Source: Irpex lacteus (taxonomy: Eukaryota > Basidiomycota > Agaricomycetes > Polyporales > Irpicaceae). From it: DNA of 64,000 nt. This document shows, piece after piece, positions 13,737-24,616 of this stretch. The translations under genes were made by a program, and so were the position numbers. The stretch covers positions 186,001 through 250,000 of the forward strand of contig MQVO02000014.1 of assembly GCA_001986395.2 (NCBI GenBank), given 5' to 3'. The notes beneath the pieces were generated by a model, which did no database searches, had not been told where the DNA came from, and was given only the letters and a program-made list of their open reading frames with translations. How positions within the stretch are numbered: position 1 is the first letter of the stretch; each line of letters starts with the position of its first letter.

Positions 13737-15383
13737 CTGCCTTGCTCCTCTTCTCATCCTGACCGGCCTGTTTATCATACTAAGACTACCGTATGTTAGC
13801 TTACGTCGCGAACCCTAGTACACATAATGAAGTTAACTCACCGTTTTAACTATGGCCAATGCGTTCCCGCGCGGCGATGACGCCGTTGAATAGTAGCATC
13901 CTCATGTGCGATTGGCATGGACGAAGCCCCGGTGCAAGTGGCCCTCTGCTATAATTATTTTGCCTAGAGTATATTAGGTGGTGAGGTTTGGGTACCACAA
14001 TGCGCTCATTTTGCAATCGTGAACCTAGAGCAACGCAGCAAGTATACAGGGCGCGAAGGTTTGATGCATCATGTTACTGACTGATGGTGTATTACTTCGT
14101 ACTTCTGGCCAAGATAGGAAGTAGAAATGTGCACGTACTACGCGTCTCCCCCAGCTTGAAGTCCCCAGAACCATATCAGCCACTGTTACATAAACCAGAG
14201 CAGCTTACTTCGCAGAATACTGATCCTTCCACTGCGCGCTACACAATTATCAGAGCTATATTGAACAACGAACAGTGATTTCCTCTCTGCAGTGGCTGGC
14301 TTGATCTAATCGGCAGCTATGGCAGCATTGAGTGAAAGAATCGAGTAAGTAATCGTGGTAAGGTAAGTGACCGTGAAGGTTGGAGGCAACTCGGATCATA
14401 CCGACGTGGAATGCGGGAATTCCCGCGTTCGGATTTAGAAGGTAAGTAGAAACGCCCTCGGTACGTACTCCTTATCCCCGCCCGTCTCAGAACACTAAAG
14501 CGGCCGTCGTGACACGACGTCGCGGTGTTGGCAGATTAATCCGCACACATCATACCATGTCTTCCAAACATCAGCATCAAGAGAGCACCCTTCACTACAG
14601 ACATGGACGGGCTCCACTTTGAAGGGAAATAGCACCCGGAGAGCCTCGTTCGACTCTACTGAACTAAAAAAACTTCGTCTTTAGATTCCCGTTACGATAC
14701 GTATACAAAAACTTTGCAAGCTGAAACAGCGATCCCAGCGGATACTCGTTTACGGGGTTTAGGACTATACCGGCCTATCCGAACACGTACGATTTCTACA
14801 CGACTATGCGCCTTCTCTTGTCGCGCTGCGGGAGGCGGGGGGGCTTCCTTCGCTACCAGTAATGTGTACACCGGAGACCAAGTATGATTGGCTTCCGCTA
14901 AGGACAGGATAGACGGAATTTCACTTGATGAATCTTCCACATGATACAAAACTGCAGTGCTCACACTCCGTCGTCCCTTCATTGAATACATGAGACAGCG
15001 TGGGTTACTTCTTTAGGCTCCTTCTCCAGTGACAACCAAGGCTGATGGATGTTCATTTGTAATATCGTTCTAGAATGAGATCGCAACCAGATCCAGGGTC
15101 GAACAACCTTTGTGGCCACGCTCGATCGTTCTGCCAATCTCGGCCGGGATGACAATAAACAATCCATTCTGATGACAGGGCGGCGAATCTTACTTGTTCG
15201 GAATGCGATCATCGTCTGTCGGGCTATATTTCCAGTCGCGCCCTCTCACAGACGTCCTCATACCTCTACTTAACCCTTTGACACCAAAGTACTGCTACTC
15301 TGATCCCGCCATCCCGTCCCTTCAAGTACTCCGTCCCTGTTAGCTTCTCTCGCAGGGGAACCTGAAGGCTTCGACTGTGCAGC
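13737..15383. other. Intergenic region between the two DUF6534 genes
   Basis: This holds 1.65 kb with no supported gene. Antisense open frames at 14692-14991 and 14979-15212 lack a recognisable family and show no splice-consistent extension. The upstream region of copy B shows no clear similarity by eye to that of copy A. Confidence 0.4.
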
Positions 15384-17143
15384 ATGGCTTCATCGCCTGC
15401 TTTGATCATGTACGTTATCCGTCTACCACTGCGCAAATTCATACTAAGGTCGAGGCCTTGTGTGCAGATATGGCCCCATATTCATGGGCATGATCTTCAA
15501 TGTTCTGCTCTATGGCATTATGATCACACAGACGTACCTGTACTTCACAACGTATAAACAGTAAGTTCTCGTTCGTAAATAGCTGCGACTGTGTTGTTGA
15601 GTCTTGTATAAGTGACAAGCAATGGATGAAAATCTTCGTGAGTATATTCGCCGAACTCCATAGTCCTAAGCTGAACGATGGTTTCAACACCCAGATTGCT
15701 ATTCTGTTTGTCTGTGACACGGTCAACACTGGGTTCGACATTGCTCTTGTCTGGAATCCTTTGGTGGCCAAGTACGGTATGCATTGAACATAATGTTGAA
15801 CGCAGCAGTCGCTGAACTCCCCTCAGGAGACCTCAATGCTCTCGCCTTTGCGGATTGGCGTAAGTGACTACCTCCCTTTGAGATTTCGTTCAATACTGAC
15901 GGCGCTATAGTATCTTCGGCAGGTATGTTAACGCGTCTGTCTGAACCTTTGTGGCGCGCTCACGGAAGTGCTCATCACGACCAATAGATCCGGCTTCGAC
16001 GGTATGTTACACCCACGATAGGCCGCGTCTATACAATCATGCTGATTTCCTACAATCTAGGGCCTGATCGCGCTTCTTACCCAGCTCTTCTTTGCATGGC
16101 GAGTGAAGGTTCTTTCAGGCAACTGGTTCCTGGTGATTGCCATTTCAGCATGTTCTATCGCCCAGTTCCGTAAGCGCTTCAGGTCATTAATCAGGAAGTT
16201 CTTGTCTCTTTCTGACGCACTGTGCCTTTCTAGTCGGTGGGATTGGGACCGCAATAGCCGTGAAAATGTGAGTGCTTTTGCTCGCGGTCACCGTGTCCGG
16301 TCGGAGGAGGTCCTGACTATAACATCACAGGGTGCCGGCATTTGCTGAGTTTCAGAAGTTTGAGAGCATCGTGGCGGTGTGGTTGGCATGCTCTGCTGCC
16401 GCGGACACGCTCATCACCGGATCGCTGGTATGGCACCTTGTGAGTCTCCTGCCTGATCAGTAAGGTGAACTTGTAACTGATCTACCTGCAAAGCGCAAAC
16501 ACAAGAGTGGCTTTGGCGGTACAGATGATGCAGTGGATCGTATCATTCGTCGTAAGTCTCATGTCATTGCTCCTCAGTAACTGTAGTGACGGTTTTGGTT
16601 GCCAGTGACTGTTCAAACGGGAATGATAACCGCTGTGTGCGCTATCACCGATCTCATTACCTTCCTCGCTATTGTGGGTATTTCCTTTTACTCACTACAT
16701 GTGCCACCCGTACTGAAGAAATATTGCCAGCCTACTGGTGCCCATCTAGCGTTCAACCTACCGTTGGCCAAGCTATACACCAACACTCTGATGTCGACTC
16801 TAAACGCCCGATCCGGCTGGGGTTTCAGTCGTGGCGTCTCAAGGTCAGGAGAGCCATTCTCTTCCAACGGCCGAGTAGGCGCGGCATCTGTGAGGGTTCT
16901 GCAGTCCAACATGATTGGAAACTATAGCGTGAGTATCGACGAAAATGCACCGTCACACGCATCCTCATCTATTTTCTCTCTCCACAGCACGCACAAAACC
17001 CACAAGTATTCGTCGATGTCGAGACAATAGAGATGCGAGACGTCGATGACAAGGGAGGGGAGTCGAACTTGAACGCAGATCCGTCACTAGACTCGGTTCA
17101 CCATCAGGAAGGATATAAGAGGTCGTTTGTGGATATTGCTTAG
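15384..17143 (+). CDS. DUF6534 seven-helix membrane protein, copy B
   Basis: Paralogue of the gene at 12093. Exon 1 reads MASSPALI and ends in AT before a gtacgt donor; the next exon continues YGPIFMGMIFNVLLYGIMI. Hydrophobic segments follow, with landmarks TYLYFTTYKQ, ILFVCDTVNTGFDIALVW, LTQLFFAWRVKVLSGNWF and TVQTGMITAVCAITDLITF. The DUF6534 core motif is present as GFGGTDDAVDRIIR, followed by GAHLAFNLPLAKLYTNTLMS. The cytosolic tail carries FVDVETIEMRDVDDKGGES and ends SFVDIA. Micro-exons of about 12-15 nt (LSSA, then DPAST) are flanked by consensus splice sites. It looks intact. The function of the family is not known; seven helices have led to receptor-like speculation only. Confidence 0.85.
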
Positions 17144-17782
17144 GGCACTAGCTAATTATCTTGTTTAAGTCATGATTTATACGTATGTCGTGTATCGCTT
17201 TCGTTCTTTCTGTAATCTAGCACTATCCCTTATTTCTATTTTATCGCTATCGGATACTGGAATACAGCCATCTTTATACGGATTCATGGACCTGTCTTTG
17301 TCGAAAAGGATGATAGGGGCTGGCGTGACGCTGAAGAAGTAGATTCATGGCAGTACCAACCATGAGGTTACACACCGTAGCTCATATTCTGACTGAATGA
17401 ACCTTCCATTCTTCATATGCACCAGGTTTCCCGCAATCACCTCAGAACTCCTGGGCTGTTTCCATGCATGCAAGTTTTCTCATGTTCGTAGAATCGTAGT
17501 TGACCGAAGTTATGAGAGAAGAGGCGGAAGAAGAGAATTGCTCCCGCGCCCTGACTGAAGGTGAAGATTTCGCTTGCTACTTTAGGCTCGGAGTTCAACA
17601 TATTCAGACAAAGAAGGTTAAATGTGTTCTAAGACACCCACGATGTCGGTGCCAAAAGGCATCACGTAAGGACCGGGCCATACCAAGTGCTACCAGTAGA
17701 CGGCGGGAACACATTGGTCGCAAGCGGGCTAAATATAATTTCATCCGACGACGGTACTAGGATACTAGATACTAGAAGACAA
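17144..17782. other. Intergenic region, nothing recognised
   Basis: About 640 bp between the converging ends of the DUF6534 copy B and the LRR gene. An 86-codon open frame at 17500-17760 (+) is rich in basic residues and low-complexity in feel. I see no support for it as a gene. Confidence 0.4.
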
Positions 17783-19308
17783 CTAATAGAGGTCTATGCT
17801 GTCATCACCTCTGGGTATGAAGGGGATATTTCGTCTCTCTGCTTCGCGTCGTCTCATCTCTTCCTTGTCCAGGAATTGCCGTAGCCGCGCAATATTCTCT
17901 CCTCTAAATACACGGTAGGGCCCAAGTTTTTGAGCATCGTAACGCTGCACACAGCTAAAGTCAGCACTATGTACCTGGCTAGGGCTGGTTTGTATGAACG
18001 ACCTACCGGTGGTGCGGGATCAGAAAACCGCTTGATGCCTACACGGTTGGTAGACGAAATCCCAGAGGTGCTGAGATACGTCAGCCGATCCAGTCGACGG
18101 AGGAGAACGTGTATCGTATTCAACGCGATACGCTCGCAGTGGGCGATTTGAAGGTGGGCGAGACGCACGCCATGCTCGGCCAGAAATAACAAAGAAATGT
18201 CCGTCACAAGAGTAAGGCCGGCCAGAGAGAGGCGTCGTAGGTTCGGCAGAATGGCAAACTCCAGTATGGATAAGTCTGTGAGAAGTCGACAGTCTAGAAC
18301 GCAGCTGTTAGTTTAGTATCCTTCCAAGACAGGCCATGGCTTACAAGAGACATCGACAACAGCGAGCTTGGGGCAGCAGTGTACGAGGTCGACGATGGCA
18401 GGATCAGTGATATTTTCGGCATGCGAGATGGTCAGAGTCTCTAGGTGGGTAGCGAGCGAGCATAGCCTTTCTAGAGCAGCGTTGGTGAGAAGGGAGCAGC
18501 CAGCGAGATGGACATGTTGAAGTCGGGGGGCATGCGCGACTATGCCAGCTATGGCAGCGTCAGTGACCTTCTTGCACTGTGTTAGATCCAGCGTGTGCAG
18601 CTGCTCCAGGATATGATAAGCGGGGAGGATAAGCGGGGGCATCGCATCGAGCCAAGATGAGATTCTGTTGCCCGCAATCGCATCCATAGCTCGTGAACCC
18701 TCCTGCTGCGAAATCTCGCCTGACGCCGGTCTCTGGATCGGCTGACCTGGTATGACGGGTGGATGGGCACTTTTCGTAGATGAAGGGGCGAGGAATAGAT
18801 CGAATGGTGTTGGGAATCCCTTATCGTCCACATGCGAACACCGACACAGTCTGACCTTCCTCAACTTCTTCCCAAACGTCCAGATATCCCGCACGGAGTA
18901 CGACGTCACCAAAGGTAGATCAGCAGCATCGAGTTCGACCAGGCGAGGTAGAGAGCGCACGAGGGTAGAGATCGAAGGGTCGGTGAGGCCGGATACACCG
19001 TTCAGCTTGACGACCTCCAGGTGGTTTGCCTGGGACGCGAGCTCTAGCACGCCGACATCGGTCAGCTGCTTGCATCCTGAGATATCGATGTATCTCAGGT
19101 CGACAGTTGCCTGTGCGAGAGAGACGAGAGAACGGTCAGAAAGGTCGATGACTCCGGTGAGCTTAGCGGTGCGCAGATTGTGGCAGTAAGGGAAGATCCT
19201 GCTGAGGGTATCGTCTGTGATATTATGGTGTCCACTGGGATAGATTTCCAGGACTTCAGAAACCTCGCATTCCTCCTCCGTCGCTGGCAGAGAATCAATA
19301 AACTTCAT
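17783..19308 (-). CDS. Leucine-rich-repeat (RNI-like) protein of Grr1/Amn1 type, no F-box seen
   Basis: Cysteine-containing LRR protein. The repeats have the form LRYIDISGCKQLTDVGVLELA, LHTLDLTQCKKVTDAAIAGI and LQHVHLAGCSLLTNAALERL, as in SCF substrate adaptors (Grr1, Fbl family) and the mitotic-exit antagonist Amn1. The long first exon is 18313-19308. It then splices within VDVSYC to RLLTDLSILEFAILPNLR, and a last exon reads KLGPYRVFRGENIARLRQFL and ends SIDLY. A 60-residue low-complexity insertion (with GQPIQRP and EISQQEGS) interrupts the repeat stack. No F-box precedes the repeats from the ATG at 19308. Either this is an Amn1-like protein, or an F-box exon lies further upstream, where the tRNA gene leaves little room. 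It is likely a protein-interaction module in ubiquitin signalling; this is inferred from family only. Confidence 0.75.
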
Positions 19309-19612
19309 CGTAAGGTGCGGTATTGGTAAGGCATGAGGGGCGTGAGTGAAGAGTTGCTATATGCATGCAGTCCAAGTTGTGATGGACGTGGGTAAGGTGC
19401 TTCGCCCGCTGGTTGTTGCCGTTACTATGAAAAGCTAGCTATTCTGTCTCAGAGCAAGCAGTATTTCGTTCAAGGTGTGCGTTGAGTATGTTATGTTTGA
19501 GAGGACGGAAAGAGGACAACATAGCGGATTTCAATTTTAGCAAGGCCGATGTGGGAGATTGATCCCGGACCCTTGATGTAGTCATGTATATATTTATTTC
19601 CCTTTACTATCG
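19309..19612. other. Intergenic region upstream of the LRR gene and the tRNA
   Basis: About 300 bp shared as the 5' flank of the LRR gene (minus strand) and of the tRNA-His gene (plus strand). No coding potential was seen. Confidence 0.4.
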
Positions 19613-19696
19613 GTCCTTGTCGATTAGTGGTTAGATCATCACGTTGTGGCTCGTTCGCAATCCGTGAAGACCGAGGCTCGAATCCTCGCTGGGACA
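19613..19696 (+). tRNA. tRNA-His (anticodon GTG) with a 12-nt intron, some degenerate positions
   Basis: The cloverleaf reads as acceptor GTCCTTG/CTGGGAC, D-arm GATTAGTGGTTAGATC, anticodon stem TCACG/CGTGA, T-arm CGAGG-CTCGAAT-CCTCG and discriminator A at 19696. The anticodon GTG is at 19646-19648. Reading the loop as 7 nt requires a 12-nt intron (19650-19661) in the canonical place, one base 3' of the anticodon. Two features are abnormal: positions 6 and 67 form a T-T mismatch, and base 54 is C instead of T, which also alters the B-box. A run of eight T follows as Pol III terminator. It may be a working gene with tolerated changes or a decaying copy. Confidence 0.75.
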
Positions 19697-19698
19697 CA

Positions 19699-19706
19699 TT
19701 TTTTTT
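19699..19706 (+). terminator. RNA polymerase III oligo-T terminator
   Basis: A run of eight T starting two bases after the discriminator base of the tRNA-His gene. This is the normal Pol III stop signal and it supports the tRNA call and strand. Confidence 0.8.
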
Positions 19707-19951
19707 CTCCGATTTTTTGCCTGAGTCACTCACGAGCACTGCCCCTCAGGCCAACCACATACCAAGACTCATCCATAGTCATCCTCTCGATGACTGGCAA
19801 GCTATGGCAGTCATTGTATCCATGACTCGAACTCCTATGAGTGCATCCGGAGCCTGAGTCGGAGGCTATGTGGCTAACGGAACTTTGTCTTCTACTATAG
19901 TACATGCGTGGTATCGAGTCTGAAAGCTGACCTCCGACTTTAGGGACAACA

Positions 19952-21248
19952 ATGGCTCCTATCAGCCTCTCAACTCTAAACATAACGTTTCTAGGCACTG
20001 CTTCAGCGCAGCCGTCGAGCACGAGAAATCATTCTTCCCTCGCCCTTCGACTTAATGGAGATGTCTGGCTCTTCGATTGCGGCGAGGCTACTCAACATCA
20101 AATACAGAAGAGCAGTGTCAAGATGGGCAGGATATCCAAGATCTTTATAACTCATACGCATGGTAAGTCGACTCCTGGACAGCAATGCTAGTTGATTAGA
20201 TGCTTAAGACGTCTTGCTGCATTTGCAGGCGATCATATCTTTGGACTCTTGCCCTTGCTTGCTAGTCGGCTGAACGGGGCAGGAGGTACTGCCGAAGGTG
20301 TCGAAGATCCTCGTACACAAGCCCTCTCCAGTCAATCCACCGACGTAAGTCTCACCTAGCCACTCTGCTAAAAAGCTGCTTGCAATTGAGCTACCGCCTT
20401 AGCCAATTGAAATATATGGTCCTCCAGGCACCCGAGACTACGTCCGATCAGGCTTGGCCTGTACACATACCATCCTCGGTGGCCTGTATGTTGTACACGA
20501 GCTTCACGCTCCATCCTCCCCATCCCCTTCAGCTAGCTTCGTCGTCCCTCCCAACCCAGCTGAACTCCCCAATGGGGCCGACATTCAAATCAGCGCAGAA
20601 ACAGGCACCTGGCCTGATATCTTCACCGACGACCTCGTGAAGGTATCCGCGGCGCCCATTGCTCATTCGGTGCCCTGCATTGGATATGTCTTCGAGGAGA
20701 AACCAGTACCAGGGAAGATGGATCCAAAGTTGTATATTCCCCATCTCAAGCGGACTAAGACGCCGATGTCTGTACTCAGTGAACTTCAGAAAGGCGGAGA
20801 GATGACATTGAACGATGGGACAGTGTTGAAAGGCCCTGAACGCAGAGCGGGGAGGAAGATTGTAATATTGGGCGACACATACGATGCTGGGGATGTAATG
20901 GCGAGTCTGGCGATAGATGCAGACGTGTTAGTTCACGAAGCTACGAACGCACACCTTCCCGGAGTGGACCAACACACGAAGGCTGAAGACACGTACGAGA
21001 GTGTCGAGGAACGGTCACGCAGCAGAGGACATTCGACACCACAGGTAGCTGGGCGGTTTGCGACGCGGATTGGTGCGAAGAAGCTGCTGCTAAACCACTT
21101 TTCTGCACGCTATGCGGGGAATGACGATGTTGATCAGAAGGCGAAGGTGGTAATGGATGCGATTAGAGAGCTGGCGGAGAAGGAGTTTCAGGGACCTGTA
21201 GTGTGTGCGCGAGATCTTATGAGTATTGAGGTTGAGCAGAGAAAATGA
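19952..21248 (+). CDS. Ribonuclease Z, short (ELAC1) form; tRNA 3' processing endonuclease
   Basis: Zinc-dependent metallo-beta-lactamase-fold enzyme that cuts the 3' trailer from pre-tRNA. The three exons are 19952-20162, 20229-20344 and 20403-21248. The start is [20 protein letters not shown], followed by the PSSTRN loop. The zinc motif HTHGDH spans the first intron and is restored in frame by the splice. Downstream landmarks are the ILGDTYDAG block (metal-binding Asp), [11 protein letters not shown], the exosite-like arm near [13 protein letters not shown] and the final metal His in [10 protein letters not shown]. The length of about 390 residues marks the short form; most ascomycetes have only the long Trz1 form. 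A tRNA gene lies 250 bp upstream on the same strand. Confidence 0.93.
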
Positions 21249-21601
21249 ACTTTCATGTTGCCGGCGGGGGACGACCATGTTTGATTGTTTGTCATTCAAT
21301 GCGAGGGAAGCATATGGTGATAGACAAAACAGTGAAGCATGCATTCGTTGCATTCCTATAGTTACATTCTCAGCTGCTGTAAACCGGTGTGTAAACGGGA
21401 TTCATTGCGCAGACGTGATGGGAGAGTGTGGTCAAGGTCGTAACTTGAAGTCTCAATCGAGTATGCGGCAGCTTGGTGGCGTCAAAGGGCGTCTCGCACT
21501 AATTAGCCGGCCACCAGCTTGGCCAGGCTTGGCCGTCCACCACCACCACCTCTGCATTCAAACTCGTATACAAGTATCACACTAGCGAACATTTATAAGG
21601 A
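21249..21601. other. Intergenic region between tRNase Z and SWC4
   Basis: About 350 bp holding the 3' flank of tRNase Z and the promoter of SWC4. No gene or clear TATA box was seen. Confidence 0.4.
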
Positions 21602-23414
21602 ATGGCGGGACCCTCTGCGGCAGATGTCCGCAGCATCCTTTCTCTCCCAAATCCATCAACACCGGGGCCATCCCAGCCTCGCAAACCACCAGCTACCACA
21701 GAACGCGCTCGCAAGCCAGAAGGAATCTCGCGAGAACTGTACTCACTCATTGGGCCCTCTGCTCCAACACTTGCAGCGGCTCAGCTTGCTAAACCGCGTT
21801 TGAAGCAGAAACCAAACCTTGGTGGTGGTGGAAGGGTCAAGTGGTGAGTCTGCCCGTGTTCATTCGACGTACAGCAGCTCATGGTCGTATGCTACCTTCA
21901 GGGAATGGCGATCATTCAAGAATGGTGCTAGACAGGATACATTGAGGCTCTCACATTGGGGTAAAGGCGAGCACGGACCCCGAGAGTGGTGAGTCTTGCT
22001 TGCTCTGCGCGTTGGGTGGCCCAGTGTGCAAACGTACGGAACAGAATACAAGTTCTCCGTCTACAATGTGCAGCCCAACTCCTACACGTATACGCAAGAG
22101 GAATACACGCGCTGGCTAGCTGGTATGTGAGCTCGGCCACTCATTCTCGTCTCGTGCACTGACCGACTAAGACAAGGAGTGGACAAAGGAGGAGACTGAC
22201 TACCTCTTCGATCTTGTGAAGAGCTATGATGCGAGGTTCTATGTGGTAGCGGATAGATACGAGTACCCTGGCTCAAATAGGTCAATGGAGGTATGTCAAG
22301 GCTACGTTCTTGACTGATATGGGACTGACAGCTATATAGGACATGAAAGAGAGGTACTACAGCGTATGCAGGAAGTTAGTTCGTAACCGACCTTGGGCTG
22401 GCGATGAGGCCAGCAAGGGTCACTTATTAGCCAGTCTCGCATTCGATAAAGGTGCGCCATGAACTCTGTGTCAATCATAACATTCGTTACTGAGCCGACA
22501 CATTAGAGCGAGAGGTAACTCGTAAAGGCTACGTCGCGAGCCTTGAAACGCGTACAGCTGCAGAGATCGCTGAAGAGGAAGCCCTCTACGTCGAACTGAG
22601 ACGTCTCGAACAGAACGAGAGGCGGTTCAAAAAGGACAGGGACGAGCTTCTGCGTACACTGCTCGGCATAGAGTCTGGTCTGCCGGACATTGTCACGGAT
22701 GAAGAGGGCCTCACTACAACTACGACTGTCGAAACCACAAAGAAGAGAAAGAAAGGCGAACCAGACACGCCGATGTCAGCTGTCGCGTCGTCGAGTACGA
22801 TTGCTCTTGGCCAGCCTGCACCTCCCAAGAAACAGAGCGCGAAGAGTGCCGCATACGGTAAGTTCCTTCTCCTAATTCGTGCTCACCGTTCATTCCAATT
22901 CTGACTCTGGCTCTGGCTCTGGCTCTGCTATAATAGACGCACTGCATTGTATACACCGCACAGAGGTCCCACAAACGACTACCACGATCACCACCAAGCA
23001 GCACACCAACCCGTCTACCTCCGCTCCTACAAACTTCCCACACCCAAATCAGCTACAGCACCCAAGATCGCACAAATAATGGGCGAACTCGGGGTATCCC
23101 ATACTCGGTTAGTCATGCCGACAAAGGAGAACAGCGCGAAACTTGAGAGTTTATTGGAAGCGGCCGGGACGTTGGTAGAGACGAAGAAGCAGGTGGATAG
23201 GATCGAGCAGGAGATAAAGGTTGCGATGGAGAGACTTGGGAAGTCGAGTGAGGGTGGAGACGAGGATGATGGGATGGATGTGGATGAGAATGACGGTGAT
23301 GGTACTGGAGGTGGGGAGGGTGAGGGGGACGGTGAGGGGGAGCCTAATGGGGATGGACGGGCGCAGAGTGTGGTTAGTACGAGGAGTGGGAGGGGTAGTC
23401 GACCTCGAAAGTAA
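21602..23414 (+). CDS. SWC4: SWR1/NuA4 complex subunit Swc4 (DMAP1 homologue)
   Basis: Shared subunit of the SWR1 chromatin remodeller (H2A.Z deposition) and the NuA4 acetyltransferase, in the nucleus. The N-terminus MAGPSAADVRSILSLP leads to the conserved EGISRELYSLIG and KWEWRSFKNGAR. The SANT-like domain reads DKEWTKEETDYLFDLVKSYD, then RFYVVADRYEY and MKERYYSVCRKL. A DMAP1-type coiled coil follows (EEEALYVELRRLEQNERRF). The last intron needs the acceptor near 22965 to keep frame into GPTNDYHDHH and the conserved VYLRSYKLP. The nearer TAG acceptor gives a premature stop. The C-terminal helix EQEIKVAMERLG precedes an acidic Gly/Glu-rich tail encoded by GGGGA-type repeats. It ends SRPRK. Confidence 0.9.
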
Positions 23415-24616
23415 ATGGTTTACTTTGAGATCCGAGAGATTGCATTTTTTGTATTCTGTCTCCCTTTTCCGAGGTGAAGCTTTCCTATACGTTACAGTTC
23501 TTCGCTTGGACTTTCTCCAATTCCCGCTACCAGCGTCTAAGCTGGGAGGAAGGGTCTTAGGGTTCCAGGGGAGAGGATTGTCCAACTTCTCTTGCATCAG
23601 TCACGTGAATGGCACGTGAATAATTGATGCGCCCCAAACCAGCGCGCGCCTTTGGAGTCTCTTTGGCTTAGCAGCACCGTCACTGGCAACTAGTGTGGCC
23701 TCATCGCAATAAAATAAACTCCAGATGCTAACAGTCGTGCATATGATACATACGATATGCATGGCTATCTATTTCCTTTGCCCTTTGTCCACAACTCGCA
23801 AGCTACCAAGTACAAGGCTGTGCAAGCAACACTCAGGCTGGTGGTATGCTTAGTACATAAGTACGCTCTTATCATAAGCACTTGCAAAGTCACTGCTGGG
23901 GTGCGAAGCATAGCTATGCCAAAGTAAAATACAACCGACGCAGAGAGCTGCTGGCCGGAGCGCCAGAGGCGCGAAGGCCTGCAGAGACCTGCGTCTCCTC
24001 AGAAAAGTTGGATCGCTTCAGTTGGCAGTTGCTGCATCTCTGCACTATTCGAAACTTAAGCAGTCACACTAATACTCGACATACACTCAACCCATTGGTA
24101 GCGGGTCTAGCTGCCTTGGCAGCGTTAGTTACTTATTATGTCACGCTATTCGAGCAAAGTCACGCTACTCAAGCTTTGCTCGAAGAGTGTAGAGCTACTC
24201 ACTTTCGCTTATCGTGTGAACAGGCTTGTCATACGCCTGTAGTCACTCCGATGCACGAGAATCAGCGGATATTTACGAAGCTCCTCCGAATTCCGAATAC
24301 ATAAAAAGGGACACGCCCTGGAAGCTGCTGGAAGGTTATACACGCTTATACACGTATCCTTTGCGGTCGTCAAGACATCAGACGTGTTCATTCAATTGCA
24401 ATGTCAGTGACTACGTACCTGACACTGCTCGAAGGTGTACGTACGTGCGGGGGCCGTGGACGCGTCACACCCGCCGGCCGACCTTATCTACTCACACCCA
24501 CCATCACGAAAGCTCTTCCACGGGTATATATACGAGGGTGACGTGGAAGAATTGCCTAGAACTCACTACCAAATATCCCTCAATTCCGACGACTCCCTCT
24601 TTCTGTTGCACTCACC
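23415..24616. other. Intergenic region with inverted repeat and paired CACGTG sites
   Basis: 1.2 kb between SWC4 and the first MAPEG gene. It contains two CACGTGAAT direct repeats (23602-23610 and 23613-23621) and a perfect 11-bp inverted repeat (24149-24159 with 24174-24184). A TATA-like run lies at 24525. No gene was seen. Short open frames at 23882-24304 and 24226-24624 have no family resemblance. Confidence 0.45.
24525..24532 (+). promoter_or_regulatory. TATA-like element of MAPEG gene A
   Basis: TATATATA about 85 bp before the ATG at 24617, in the range usual for fungal TATA boxes. Similar elements precede most genes of this array. Confidence 0.5.

Noticed and set aside
14692..14991. 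99-codon minus-strand open frame
   Set aside because: No domain and no continuation across splice sites; lies in the spacer between paralogous genes.
22861..22965. Splice acceptor of the last SWC4 intron at the first AG (about 22938)
   Set aside because: It leads to a frame ending early (PNQLQHPRSHK); the later AG restores the conserved VYLRSYKLP.
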